This document shows, piece by piece, positions 35,249 to 43,003 of a stretch of 43,003 nucleotides of DNA. Positions within the stretch are counted from its first letter, which is position 1. Every line of letters starts with the position of its first letter. The translations under genes and the position numbers were made by a program. Origin of the DNA: Gemmatimonadota bacterium (GTDB lineage: Bacteria > Gemmatimonadota > Gemmatimonadetes > Longimicrobiales > Gaopeijiaceae); contig JAOTVL010000011.1 in NCBI GenBank assembly GCA_029863525.1, positions 1-43,003 on the forward strand, given 5' to 3'. The notes under the pieces are model-generated. The model had not been told where the DNA came from, made no database searches, and was given only the letters and a program-made list of their open reading frames with translations.

Positions 35249-35410
35249 GCGTCATCTCCGTGCACGAGTTCCGGGAGGCCCGACGTAATGGTGGCAACGC
35301 GCCGCGATCGCAAGGTCTCACGGGGATCGGCCGCAGTGCCGGGGACGCTCGAGGCCCGGTCGCCGCAGGATGTTACGCCCTGGTGTGCCCTGAGGGCGCC
35401 AGACGATCAG

Positions 35411-36025
35411 TCAGCGCGGAGTGAGTGACAGGAGGCGTCCGTTGAGGTTCAGGCTTCCGATATTCTGTGCGTCGGGTCCGCCAACGATCTGAAAGGTCGT
35501 GTTGACGCCGCTGATCGAAATGTCTGGAGGTGTGGTCGGCAATTCGTCGCTTGTGAGAACATCCGACGGGCTGCCCTTCACCACGTCGATCAACACCTGA
35601 AAGAGCCAGCCCGCGGGGAACCCCGCCGTGCCCCCGATGTTACCCGTTCTGATAGAGTAGATGTCGGCTGCGTTGTTGAGGGGCTCGTCCGATGTCGTGA
35701 TGCTCAACGTAGGGCCGACGGAGGGAGTCTCAACCGAAAACGTGTCGAACCTGATCACGATGCCGCTGCCCCCCAAAGTGCTGGTATACCTGCCATGGTC
35801 CTGATCCGCGTCCGTGTCCGGCGCGAATCGGTCGAACGAATACCAACCGGTGAAAGAGAGGGGGGTGCTTCGCTCTCCGAGGACGCCGAAGGCGTCGAAC
35901 ACGCTGGTGAATTCCCCCGTGAACTCGAACGTGGTCAGCTGGCCGGTCGGTGGGCAGTTGCAGCACGCCGTCAGTGACAAGAGCCACAACGCCATTGCGG
36001 GGACCGTCGCCCTCACGTTGTGCAT
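35411..36025 (-). CDS. Hypothetical lipoprotein
   Basis: 204 residues. A hydrophobic signal (ATVPAMALWLLSLTACCNC) contains lipobox-like TAC/CC near residue 21. The mature part is beta-rich with many Ser, Thr, Gly and Phe (FEFTGEFTSVFDAFGVL; FTGWYSFDRFAPDTDADQD), suggestive of an exported beta-sandwich. Low similarity to anything I recognise. GAGG precedes the ATG. It begins a patch of less typical genes extending to 38166. Confidence 0.7.
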   Translation of the reverse strand: MHNVRATVPAMALWLLSLTACCNCPPTGQLTTFEFTGEFTSVFDAFGVLGERSTPLSFTGWYSFDRFAPDTDADQDHGRYTSTLGGSGIVIRFDTFSVETPSVGPTLSITTSDEPLNNAADIYSIRTGNIGGTAGFPAGWLFQVLIDVVKGSPSDVLTSDELPTTPPDISISGVNTTFQIVGGPDAQNIGSLNLNGRLLSLTPR

Positions 36026-36214
36026 AGTCGCGCCTCATAGGGTTAGGAAATGGCCTACGTCGATGCGGGCTCCCGCGTCCTCCGCATGGCCAGCTAGGAC
36101 CCACTGTGCGCCAGGAGGACGGCCTGGCTTCCCCCGGTCAGGACGTACCGGCCAGGAGGAAACTAGCGCTGAGAACAGTCAGAAAGACCGAGGACGCGGA
36201 GCCAGAGAACCCGA

Positions 36215-36460
36215 CTACAGCCCGACCAGCCTCAGGACCTCGTCACAAATCCCCGTGATGCCCAGCGCACCGGCCTCCAGAGCCTCGTCTCCGTACTGCG
36301 ACACGGCCCTGAAGCTGGTGCAGAAGAGGAGCTGCACACCGTCGTGCCGTTCCCTCAAATGAGTCAACAGGTCCAACCCGGCGCGGGCCACGTACTCGCC
36401 GTTCTCACCCTCGTAACGGCCCATGTCGGAGACGACGAGCCCGTGAAGGGTCGGACGCAC
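36215..36460 (-). pseudogene. Truncated response-regulator receiver domain remnant
   Basis: 81 codons from a GTG at 36460, with stops upstream in the same frame. The sequence matches the second half of an unusual receiver domain: the acceptor region VVSDMGRYEG, then AGLDLLTHLRER and the final EALEAGALGITG segment. The N-terminal beta1-alpha2 region with the acidic pocket is missing and is not found in nearby frames. It could be a real micro-protein, but a deletion remnant is more likely. It lies just upstream of the tRNA-like gene, in a mosaic patch. Confidence 0.6.
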
Positions 36461-36632
36461 CGTCGTGGAACCCTCCGACTAGGACCCGCGGTGCGCGGGG
36501 TCATCTTGAGGCTATACTGCGACTGCATCCTGGTAGACCAAGCCGAGGAGGCCGACCGATGACGCTCGACCAATGGTAGAAGTGCTCGTCTGGCGAATCG
36601 GGCGAGGCGATGGCGGGATGGGACGAATAGCA

Positions 36633-36664
36633 AAGCCGCCACCCCTCGAAAGGAGTGACGGCTT
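36633..36664 (-). terminator. Hairpin terminator downstream of the tRNA-like gene
   Basis: AAGCCGCCACCCCT / AGGAGTGACGGCTT with a four-base loop CGAA and two mismatches, 10 bases past the 3' end of the tRNA-like gene on the minus strand. The presence of a terminator suggests the RNA is transcribed. Confidence 0.6.
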
Positions 36665-36673
36665 CGCCACGCA

Positions 36674-36750
36674 TGGAGCCGGGTGGACTTGAACCACCGA
36701 CCTCCTCGTCAATGAAGACAAGGCGCTCTGCCCGACTGAGCTACAGCCCC
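36674..36750 (-). tRNA. tRNA-like gene with a ten-base anticodon loop, identity unclear
   Basis: The 77-base sequence has a complete cloverleaf: acceptor GGGGCTG/CGGCTCC, D arm GCTC-AGTCGGGCA-GAGC, variable loop AGGTC, T arm GGTGG-TTCAAGT-CCACC and discriminator A. CCA is not encoded. The anticodon stem CCTTG/CGAGG (with one G-T pair) encloses ten bases, TCTTCATTGA, instead of seven. No seven-base window gives U33 with a purine at 37, so no anticodon can be assigned. A TATAGT box upstream and a hairpin downstream suggest expression. Possible readings: a mutated pseudo-tRNA, a non-decoding tRNA or an isoacceptor with an odd loop. Confidence 0.7.
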
Positions 36751-36760
36751 GCAACTTTAA

Positions 36761-36766
36761 ACTATA
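36761..36766 (-). promoter_or_regulatory. -10 box (TATAGT) of the tRNA-like gene
   Basis: TATAGT on the minus strand, five of six matches to TATAAT, 10 bases before the tRNA-like gene and in an AT-rich island. No convincing -35 at 16-18 bases. The same island could also drive the plus-strand gene at 36800. Confidence 0.4.
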
Positions 36767-36799
36767 CATCTTCCTAACCTCTGCGCCCACAATCGTCTC

Positions 36800-37987
36800 A
36801 TGCCTGCAATGAGTAGACCGACACGAGACCTAATCGTGCGTTGCGAAGGCGCTACGCATCGAGTTCGGTTGAGGGGCGGGCTCCGATTTCTAAGTGCCGC
36901 GAAGTGTCCGAAGTGCGGGGCTCCGGTAGATCCGAGACGTTGGCGACGGATGGTGAGATTCGGAGAGAACCTCCGATGGTCGGCTTCGGATCATCCGCTG
37001 GATCGGGTGGCTTGGGCCGCGACTGTGTTCGTCTCGGTCTGCACCTTCTTGGGTGTCATCCTATTTCGAACAGGAGCGGATCTCTGGTGGCCCGCGACGG
37101 TCATCCTGTTTGCCCCGCGGTGGACAGTGCTTCTGCCGATCCTTCCAATACTCGGTCTTTCACTAGTCCGAGATCGCGCCCTGCTCGTTCCGCTGGGTGT
37201 CTCATTGGTCGTTCTCGTAGGGCCCTTCTTGGGGTTTGGCTCGGGAGTCCGAGGGCTGATCGCGACCGAACGCGAGGACGACCTTATGGTCGCCACCCTG
37301 AACGCCGCTGGAGGTCAGAGGATCTCGTTCGGACCAGGACGGCTAGTGGACCGTCTGGGTGTAGACCTCCTCATGGTCCAGGAGTGTAGGGGCCCGTTCC
37401 GAGACACACTCCGGGGCTTGACGGAGTGGTTTACCGCGTCAGAGGCATCCCTTTGCGTCGTCAGCCGGTTTCCGATCAGAGGAACGGCGGTAATGGACCG
37501 AGAGAACTTAGAGGGCGTCGGAGGGTCCGCCCTGGTGGCAACGTTCTCGCTCGATGTCAGGGGGCGAACGATACACGTGACAAACGTTCACCTTGAGACC
37601 CCACGGGCGGGGCTAGAACTCATGCGGGCGGGGCTTGTGGCGGAGGGTGCTGAGATTCTCCGACAGAAGTCGCTCCTCCGAGAGATCGAGCTGCGCCGTG
37701 CCGAACGTTGGGGGCGCGAGCGAGGCCATCCGGCACTGGTCGTCGGGGACTTCAACACGCCGCCGGAGAGCCGTCACCTGCGACGCATCTGGGCCGATTG
37801 GACAGACGCCTTCGGACACGCAGGTTTCGGGATCGGGGGTACGCGCCTCAATGGCTGGATCCGTGCACGGATCGACTATGTCATGGCGGACGACCACTGG
37901 ACTATCGTGGGAGCTTGGACCGGCGAGCCGGTTGGATCCGACCACCTCCCGCTCGTTGCACGCCTGCGCCTCCGAAGCAACCCTTGA
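36800..37987 (+). CDS. Endonuclease/exonuclease/phosphatase-family protein with zinc ribbon and membrane helices
   Basis: 395 residues. An N-terminal zinc-ribbon-like CPKCGAPVDPRR (about residue 38) is followed by two or three hydrophobic helices (about 75-150) and a C-terminal EEP nuclease/phosphatase domain from about 157. Catalytic motifs include VATLNAAGG, LLMVQECRG, VTNVHLETP, VVGDFNTPP and GSDHLPLVARL (the terminal SDH). Substrate may be a phosphodiester, lipid or nucleic acid. The ATG at 36800 lacks a ribosome site; another lies at 36809. Codon use includes TTA, CTA, AGA and AGG more than neighbours, and GC is visibly lower, suggesting transfer. Confidence 0.85.
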   Translation: MPAMSRPTRDLIVRCEGATHRVRLRGGLRFLSAAKCPKCGAPVDPRRWRRMVRFGENLRWSASDHPLDRVAWAATVFVSVCTFLGVILFRTGADLWWPATVILFAPRWTVLLPILPILGLSLVRDRALLVPLGVSLVVLVGPFLGFGSGVRGLIATEREDDLMVATLNAAGGQRISFGPGRLVDRLGVDLLMVQECRGPFRDTLRGLTEWFTASEASLCVVSRFPIRGTAVMDRENLEGVGGSALVATFSLDVRGRTIHVTNVHLETPRAGLELMRAGLVAEGAEILRQKSLLREIELRRAERWGRERGHPALVVGDFNTPPESRHLRRIWADWTDAFGHAGFGIGGTRLNGWIRARIDYVMADDHWTIVGAWTGEPVGSDHLPLVARLRLRSNP

Positions 37988-38093
37988 ACGTGCCACACTA
38001 GCCGTCTGCGCAATGAGCGTGCGGTCACTGGCGAGGTCAACCGAGGCCTGTCATCAATGGAGACTCTCGCGCCTTCTTGAGACGATCTCCAAG

Positions 38094-38166
38094 TGGAGCC
38101 AATCGGGATCGAACCGATGACCTCCTGCTTGCAAAGCAGGCGCTCTCCCAACTGAGCTATGGCCCC
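38094..38166 (-). tRNA. tRNA-Ala(TGC)
   Basis: Canonical 73-base cloverleaf on the minus strand: acceptor GGGGCCA/TGGCTCC, anticodon arm CCTGC-TTTGCAA-GCAGG with anticodon TGC, T arm ATCGG-TTCGATC-CCGAT, discriminator A, CCA not encoded. It and the tRNA-like gene flank the EEP-family gene. Confidence 0.96.
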
Positions 38167-38301
38167 TTCGCGGCGCGGAGGAACCCGCGGCACGCGAGGC
38201 TAATGTAGTGCTGGGCCGTATCTCCTGGTAGCGCCCGTTTGTCCGAGGTAGCTTGGCGAATCGGCCCGCCGCCATCCCGACGAACCAGTCCACGCGCCGC
38301 C

Positions 38302-40875
38302 ATGCCCCACAAGACCTCCGGCAAGCACTCGTATTCGCTCAAGGGACAGCTGACGCTGTTGTTCGCGGCATTGGCGGTCCCGCTCCTTCTCCTCCACGGG
38401 TGGTGGAGCTACCAGGCGTATCAAGGCGCCCGGCAGCAGGCGTGGGCCGACGCCCTCTCCTTCGCCGACGCCGTCGACGTGGGACTTCGGCAGTTCCTGC
38501 TTCAATCGGAGGATGTCCTGCTCGCTTCCGCCCGCCAATCCGGGGAGGAATGGATCGACGGCGACGGGTGCGCCGAAGAGTTGCGCGGTCTACGCCAGCT
38601 CCTCCCCTTCGCAAACGTCCTGCTCGTGGTCCCGACCGGCGAGATCATCTGCTCGGCCGTCGACGCTCCAGAGGACGCCAGCGCCCACGAATGGCCCTGG
38701 TTCGCCGACTTCCAGGCCCGTGGCGAGTTCCTCGTCGGCCCTCCGGTCGAGGCGGACTTCGCGAGCGGGTGGATTCTCCCGATGGTCGCGCCGATCAGAG
38801 CCGGCGACGGAACGCTTCGTGGCGCGCTCATCGGTGCCATGCCCTTGTCGCAAATCAGCACCCTCCTCGGCGGATTTCGCTCACCTGAATCTCAGCTCAC
38901 CACTGTGGCCTCGGCCGACCGCCTGGTCATGGCCCGTTCGGCCGACGCCGATCGGTACGTGGGGAGCAGCCTACCTCCACTGACCGGGTCCGACCGGCTG
39001 GTCGCGCCCGGCCGGTGGGTCGCAACCGGTCCGGACCTGGCGGGGGTCGACCGTACCTGGGGTCAGGTGCAGACCGAGTCGGGCTGGGTCGTCTACGTCG
39101 GCGTGCCGGATACGATCGTGTACGGCCCCGCCCTCCGTGAGGCGGTCCGCCAAATTGGCGGGACGCTCTTGATCGTGTTGCTCGGGGTGCTTCTCGCCAC
39201 GCGGTCCTACACCCGTATCGCGCGCGCCCTTCAAGAGCTCGCGGTGCGGACGCGCGAAGGCGGCACGGGCGAGGTCCCCCTTCCGCCGGAGACCCCGTCG
39301 GAGATCGTCGAGGTCGTGGAGCAGTTCAGCGAGTCGCTCCGGGCGCGGACCAGAGCGGAGGTCGCGGAGCGAGTGGCCAAGGAGCGCTTTCAATCGATCT
39401 TCGACAACGCGGTGTTCGGTCTCTACGTGGCGACAATGGAGGGACGCTTCCTTCAGGTGAATCCCGCCCTGGTCGAGATGCTCGGGTACGACTCCGAGGA
39501 GTCTCTGATGAGCGCCGGCCCCGGGGCCCTCTACAGGTACCCGGAACAGCGCGCCGCGCTGATCGAGAAATCGCTGAACTCGGGCGGGGTCGAGGCCGGA
39601 ACCAACGACCTCGAGTGGATGCGGGCCGATGGGTCGGCGATGATTGCGCGCGTAGGCGGCAAGGTGATCCGAGGCCCGGGCGGCGAACCCGTCTTCGAGA
39701 TGATCGTCCAGGACGTGACAGAGGAACGGCGCATTGAAGACGAGCTTCGACAAACGCAGAAGATGGAAGCGGTCGGCCGTCTCGCCGGCGGGGTGGCACA
39801 CGATTTCAACAATCTTCTGACCGTGATCGGTGGAAACGCCGAGCTGCTCCAACACGAATTGGAACCGTCGGATCCACTCCGCGACGATCTACGTCAGATC
39901 ACCGAGGCCACGCAGCGTGCGACGTCGCTCACTCGGCGTCTGCTCACCTTCAGCAGGACCAGCCGCAGGGGCGAAGAAACGGTAGACATCAACCGCGTCA
40001 TACCCGAGTTGTCGAAGATGCTCGTTCCGTTGATCGGGGAGGGAATCAAGCTCCGCACGATTATCGACGAGGCGCCCCTCCCTGTCTCGATCGACCCGGG
40101 TGAATTGGAGCAACTCGTGCTTAATCTCGTCCTGAACGCCCGAGACGCGGTCCGCGGCCACGGCGAGATCGTCATCGAGACCGCCGCACACTCGAGCGGC
40201 GCAGACGACGGCGACGGGGTGCTCCTTTCCGTCGCCGACGATGGGATCGGCATGGACGCGGCGACCCTTAGCCGGGCTTTCGAGCCGTTCTTCACGACCA
40301 AACCCATGGGCGAAGGGACGGGTCTCGGACTCTCGACCGTGTACGGCATCGTCCATCGCGCCGGTGGTGAGATCGACACCCGGAGTGAGCCCGGAAAGGG
40401 CACCCGCGTAGAAATCCGGTTGCCGCGCGCCGCGGAACCCACTGAAGAGCCCGACTGGTCGACGAGCGTACCGGTGGTAGGCGCGGAAACGATCCTCGTC
40501 GTGGAGGACGACGAGCTCGTCGGAACGTTCGTCGCGCGAGCACTGCGCGACGCTGGCTTCGACGTCATCGTGGCCGAGGAGAGTGGGTCTGCCTTGGACA
40601 CGCTGCTGTCGAAGTCGGTGGACGTCGACCTCGTTCTGACCGACGTCGTCATGCCCGGTCTCAGTGGCCCGGAACTCGCGGAACAGCTGAAGGCCCTCGC
40701 CCCTGAAGTCCCTGTCCTCTTCATGTCGGGATACGTCGACGAAGACGACTTCTACGAAGAATTCGAGCTTCGGCCTGAAACGCTGCTTCGAAAGCCTTTC
40801 ACGGCGACGGCCGTCAAGCAGCGCGTCCGAGATGCGCTGGATCGAAGCCAGAGAAGCCGCTCGAAGAAGATCTGA
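38302..40875 (+). CDS. Hybrid sensor histidine kinase with extracytoplasmic sensor, PAS and receiver domains
   Basis: 857 residues. Membrane helix at about 16-33, an extracytoplasmic dCache-like sensor of about 245 residues, then a second helix (about 283-302). A coiled linker leads to a PAS domain (FQSIFDNAVFGLYVATMEG, about 365-480), a HisKA domain with H500 in VAHDFNNLL, and a HATPase domain with LVLNARDAV, DDGIGMD, FEPFFTTKPMGEGTGLGL. A C-terminal receiver has acceptor D781 in LTDVVMPGLSG. The H-D-F-N-N box marks a common hybrid-kinase class, and the C-terminal receiver is often a phosphate sink. The ATG at 38302 has no clear ribosome site; a TTG at 38239 is in frame. Ligand unknown. Confidence 0.94.
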   Translation: MPHKTSGKHSYSLKGQLTLLFAALAVPLLLLHGWWSYQAYQGARQQAWADALSFADAVDVGLRQFLLQSEDVLLASARQSGEEWIDGDGCAEELRGLRQLLPFANVLLVVPTGEIICSAVDAPEDASAHEWPWFADFQARGEFLVGPPVEADFASGWILPMVAPIRAGDGTLRGALIGAMPLSQISTLLGGFRSPESQLTTVASADRLVMARSADADRYVGSSLPPLTGSDRLVAPGRWVATGPDLAGVDRTWGQVQTESGWVVYVGVPDTIVYGPALREAVRQIGGTLLIVLLGVLLATRSYTRIARALQELAVRTREGGTGEVPLPPETPSEIVEVVEQFSESLRARTRAEVAERVAKERFQSIFDNAVFGLYVATMEGRFLQVNPALVEMLGYDSEESLMSAGPGALYRYPEQRAALIEKSLNSGGVEAGTNDLEWMRADGSAMIARVGGKVIRGPGGEPVFEMIVQDVTEERRIEDELRQTQKMEAVGRLAGGVAHDFNNLLTVIGGNAELLQHELEPSDPLRDDLRQITEATQRATSLTRRLLTFSRTSRRGEETVDINRVIPELSKMLVPLIGEGIKLRTIIDEAPLPVSIDPGELEQLVLNLVLNARDAVRGHGEIVIETAAHSSGADDGDGVLLSVADDGIGMDAATLSRAFEPFFTTKPMGEGTGLGLSTVYGIVHRAGGEIDTRSEPGKGTRVEIRLPRAAEPTEEPDWSTSVPVVGAETILVVEDDELVGTFVARALRDAGFDVIVAEESGSALDTLLSKSVDVDLVLTDVVMPGLSGPELAEQLKALAPEVPVLFMSGYVDEDDFYEEFELRPETLLRKPFTATAVKQRVRDALDRSQRSRSKKI

Positions 40876-40990
40876 AGCGGCGAGACCGGTAGAAGGGGGA
40901 TCCATGGAGCGTCAGCGGGTATGCACGGTCGATCGATCCCAGGCCCGACCGCCCGCTTCCCGTACCTCGGAACCCAACCTCACACGACCC

Positions 40991-41845
40991 ATGAGACCCG
41001 CTCGCTGCTTTACCCACTGGACCGTCGCGCTCGCCCTCACGGCGTTCGCTGGTTCACTTTCGGCCCAGGATCCCGATTTCGTCTGGGACAACGGCACCGA
41101 AGTCGGGTTCGTCACGACCTCGGGCAATTCCTCTTCGACCACCTTCTCGCTGAAGTCCGCGCTGACGGGGACCGGAGGTCCGAACCAGTTCAAGATCGAG
41201 GCGGGGGCCATTCGCGCTTCCTCCTCGACCACGACACGCCGCGCCGTAGGGACGACCGGCAGCTTCGACCTCGAGGAGACCACGACAGCGGTGGAGTCCG
41301 CCGCCAACTACTTCGCGCGGGCGCGGTTCGACAGGGACGTCGGTGTTGGGTTCGCGTTCGCGGGTGGGGGATGGGAGCGAAATACCTTCGCCGGCTTCAA
41401 TCACCGGATCTCGACGGTGGCCGGTGTGGGTAAGACGTGGGTCGACAACGACAACGGTCGATTCAAGACAGACGTCGGCGGTACCTACACGATCCAGAAG
41501 GACATCGACGATGATCCCGACGAGAAGGACGGTTTCGGCGGTATCCGGTCCACGATCGAGGCGGCGCGGGCGCTCTCCGCGACAACCGAGCTCGAGACGA
41601 TCTTCGTCGCCGACGAGAACCTCGCGAACACGGACGACTTCCGATTCGATTGGATCTCTTCGCTGTCGGTGGCGCTCACCGAAGGCCTGGCCTTCAAGAC
41701 GTCGTATCAGCTGATCTTCGACAACGACCCGGCTCGCATCCGCGTGCCTCTGTTCGACGGCGGCGGCGCCGAGACCGGCACGGTGGGCATTCCGAGCAAC
41801 GAGTTCGACAGCCTCGTCACGCTGTCGCTCGTGATCAAGCTCTAG
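40991..41845 (+). CDS. DUF481 (YdiY-like) outer-membrane protein
   Basis: 284 residues from the ATG at 40991, which directly starts a signal peptide ending SLSAQ. An upstream in-frame ATG at 40904 has AGGGGG nearby but would add 29 non-signal-like residues. The rest is a beta-barrel-type succession of strands with the DUF481 opening WDNGTEVGFVTTSGNSSSTT and ending VTLSLVIKL. Salt-induced outer-membrane proteins of this family have unknown transport roles. Follows the hybrid kinase by about 115 bases. Confidence 0.88.
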   Translation: MRPARCFTHWTVALALTAFAGSLSAQDPDFVWDNGTEVGFVTTSGNSSSTTFSLKSALTGTGGPNQFKIEAGAIRASSSTTTRRAVGTTGSFDLEETTTAVESAANYFARARFDRDVGVGFAFAGGGWERNTFAGFNHRISTVAGVGKTWVDNDNGRFKTDVGGTYTIQKDIDDDPDEKDGFGGIRSTIEAARALSATTELETIFVADENLANTDDFRFDWISSLSVALTEGLAFKTSYQLIFDNDPARIRVPLFDGGGAETGTVGIPSNEFDSLVTLSLVIKL

Positions 41846-41867
41846 GGTCGGCTGGGGGTCGGCCGCC

Positions 41868-42020
41868 ATGCTCGGATGGATCCGTGGAGCCCGTATCGAC
41901 CTGAAGACGGGCATCGCGATCATCGCGATCGCGCTGGCCGTCTGGGCGGTCGTGGTCTACGTGAACCTGCGGGACTTCGTACCGGAGGAGCTTATCCAGC
42001 CGTCCGAAGTGGAGCGTTGA
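41868..42020 (+). CDS. 50-residue single-pass membrane peptide
   Basis: ATG at 41868, 22 bases after the DUF481 stop, with GGGGG about 9 bases upstream. The peptide has a basic start (WIRGARIDLK), one hydrophobic helix (TGIAIIAIALAVWAVVVYV, about 14-32) and an acidic tail (EELIQPSEVER). It overlaps the end of the response-regulator gene by 29 bases tail to tail. Helix quality and position support a real gene; homology cannot be judged by eye. Confidence 0.55.
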   Translation: MLGWIRGARIDLKTGIAIIAIALAVWAVVVYVNLRDFVPEELIQPSEVER

Positions 42021-42444
42021 CTTGCTCGGCCCCCACCCATTCCTCCACGATCTCGCGAACGACGCCACCCAGCTCCTCGAGGTCGGGCGGCTTCCGATAG
42101 AACGCCTTGGCGCCCAGCGAGAGAGACCGCTCTTCGTGATCGGGGTGCTCGGACGAGGTCAGCACGACGACCGGGCACTTGGCGGCCGCTGGTCGCTCCC
42201 GAATCCACTCCAGTACCGCGAAACCGTCGACCTCGGGCATGAGCAAATCGAGGATGATGAGATTCGGCGCCGGGTGAGAACGCCGGTCCTGAAAGGGCGG
42301 CGTCCCTGCTAGGTAGGCGATCCCTTCCCTCCCATCGCCTGCGACGCGCACGTCGAGACCGGGAAGCGCTCGCCGCGCGGCGACTCGCACGAGAATGGCG
42401 TGGTCTCGCGCGTCCTCAATGACCAGAAGTGTCGGATCGCCCAT
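41992..42444 (-). CDS. Stand-alone response regulator (Rcp1/CheY-like)
   Basis: 150 residues, one receiver domain. LLVIEDARDH carries the acidic pocket, LIILDLLMPEVDG the acceptor Asp, VVLTSS the Thr switch and FYRKPPDL the conserved Lys. The insertion after alpha2 (TPPFQDRRSHPAPN) is typical of Rcp1-type regulators that pair with hybrid kinases or phytochromes. The ATG at 42444 has no ribosome site. The only GGAGGG lies 7 bases before an in-frame ATC at 42456, echoing the RnfD-like gene. Possible partner of the kinase at 38302, by proximity only. Confidence 0.9.
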   Translation of the reverse strand: MGDPTLLVIEDARDHAILVRVAARRALPGLDVRVAGDGREGIAYLAGTPPFQDRRSHPAPNLIILDLLMPEVDGFAVLEWIRERPAAAKCPVVVLTSSEHPDHEERSLSLGAKAFYRKPPDLEELGGVVREIVEEWVGAEQVNAPLRTAG

Positions 42445-42635
42445 GAACCAGTAGATGGAGTTACCCTCCGAGCATTGACACAGCTCTTCGTGTTCGAAGG
42501 GGGGGTGGCGCAAAGATGTGTGTTTGCCGCATCGAAAGCCACACTCTCCTGACCGTGGCCGTCCCGCCCTCCGCTTGACCCGGCCCGACCATTGCCCCCC
42601 GATTCCGTCCGAACCACGCCCCTCAGGAGTCCCGC

Positions 42636-43003
42636 ATGAGTGTGCTCCAAGACCCCATGGCCGTCTTCGCCTTCCTGGCGATGCTGGTCGCGCTCGTCTT
42701 CTGGGTCTCCGAGTTGCCTCGCCTCGCGAAGCTGTTCGAGGTCGTTCCGCCCGTCATTTACGTCTACTTCCTGCCCATGTTGGCAACGACGGTCGGGATC
42801 ACCCCGTCGTCGTCCCCGACCTACGATTGGATGACGCGCTACCTACTTCTCTTCGCGCTCCTCTTGCTCATGATCTCGATCGATCTGAAGAGTGTCACGA
42901 AGCTGGGTCCGGTGGCCCTCTTCATGGTGGTCGCCGGGACCGTCGGCATCGTGATCGGAGGTCCGATCTCGCTCCTCATCTTCGGCCGGTTCCTACCCGC
43001 CGA
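42636..43003 (+). CDS. DUF819-like integral membrane protein, N-terminal part
   Basis: About 122 residues visible, running off the window. AGGAG stands 7 bases before the ATG. Hydrophobic helices: PMAVFAFLAMLVALVFWV, VVPPVIYVYFLPMLATTVGI, YLLLFALLLLMISIDLKSV and a fourth around FMVVAGTVGIVIGG. The PPVIYVYFLPMLATTVGI and LLLMISIDLKSVTKLGP features are characteristic of the DUF819 (YjcL) family. Function unknown; a small-molecule transporter is possible. Confidence 0.85.
   Translation, partial: MSVLQDPMAVFAFLAMLVALVFWVSELPRLAKLFEVVPPVIYVYFLPMLATTVGITPSSSPTYDWMTRYLLLFALLLLMISIDLKSVTKLGPVALFMVVAGTVGIVIGGPISLLIFGRFLPA

Noticed and set aside
36674-38094. Genomic island with attachment repeats between the two tRNA genes
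   Set aside because: No integrase and no identical tRNA-end repeats could be seen; kept only as a mosaic patch.
42475-42503. TTGACA at 42475 as a -35 promoter box for the DUF819 gene
   Set aside because: No acceptable -10 sequence at 16-18 bases.

Overview
The window is 43,003 bases of high-GC bacterial chromosome, packed with genes on both strands. The organism looks like a member of the Gemmatimonadota or a close relative. This is inferred from the gene set: a secreted DUF5916/CBM9-like barrel protein, a large secreted BNR/VPS10-type repeat protein, many lipoproteins, a DUF481 and a DUF3187 barrel, and a dual-domain creatininase-like protein. No rRNA or other marker gene fixes the taxonomy. 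There is no transposase, phage gene, CRISPR array or rRNA, and no gene-free stretch longer than about 300 bases.

Layout. (1) 1-8487, minus strand: a Tat-exported molybdenum hydroxylase of the xanthine dehydrogenase family (2Fe-2S, Mo and [4Fe-4S]/FAD subunits) translationally coupled to a formate-dehydrogenase-gamma-type cytochrome b. After a hairpin comes a second run of four small or unknown genes ending in a polyferredoxin that leaves the window. (2) 8630-10819: a DUF3187 barrel and a D-amino-acid-oxidase-like flavoprotein whose domain order is circularly permuted. (3) 11067-15603: what looks like a self-contained sigma-54 regulon. An NtrC-type activator with a degenerate receiver sits between two operons, each with a -24/-12 promoter and each with a matching 17-base palindrome about 130-140 bases upstream. 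The outputs are two lipoproteins and a TPR protein. (4) 15613-19307: a methyltransferase interrupted by an in-frame TGA, a DUF5916 outer-membrane protein and a SRPBCC protein. (5) 19389-27346, minus: ABC-F ATPase, mannose-6-phosphate isomerase, class-V aminotransferase-like protein, tandem creatininase-like protein and an RnfD/NqrB-like membrane protein with a cysteine-rich Sel1-like tail. (6) 27480-35248: BNR protein, an envelope operon (polymer-forming beta-helix membrane protein plus lipoprotein), a small conserved protein, a Tat-type esterase and a YfaP/DUF2135-like lipoprotein. (7) 35411-38166: a less typical patch with a lipoprotein, a receiver-domain remnant, a tRNA-like gene with an oversized anticodon loop, an exonuclease/endonuclease/phosphatase-family membrane protein and tRNA-Ala(TGC). 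(8) 38302-43003: hybrid histidine kinase, DUF481 barrel, a 50-residue membrane peptide, a stand-alone response regulator and the start of a DUF819-like transporter.

How it fits together. Most of the window serves the cell envelope: exported redox enzymes, barrels, lipoproteins and sensors. The strongest candidate for something undescribed is the sigma-54 module at 11067-15603. The circularly permuted oxidase, the abnormal tRNA, the TGA-interrupted methyltransferase and the cytochrome-anchored Mo hydroxylase are the other points most worth checking. All assignments come from reading the sequence; no database search was run.
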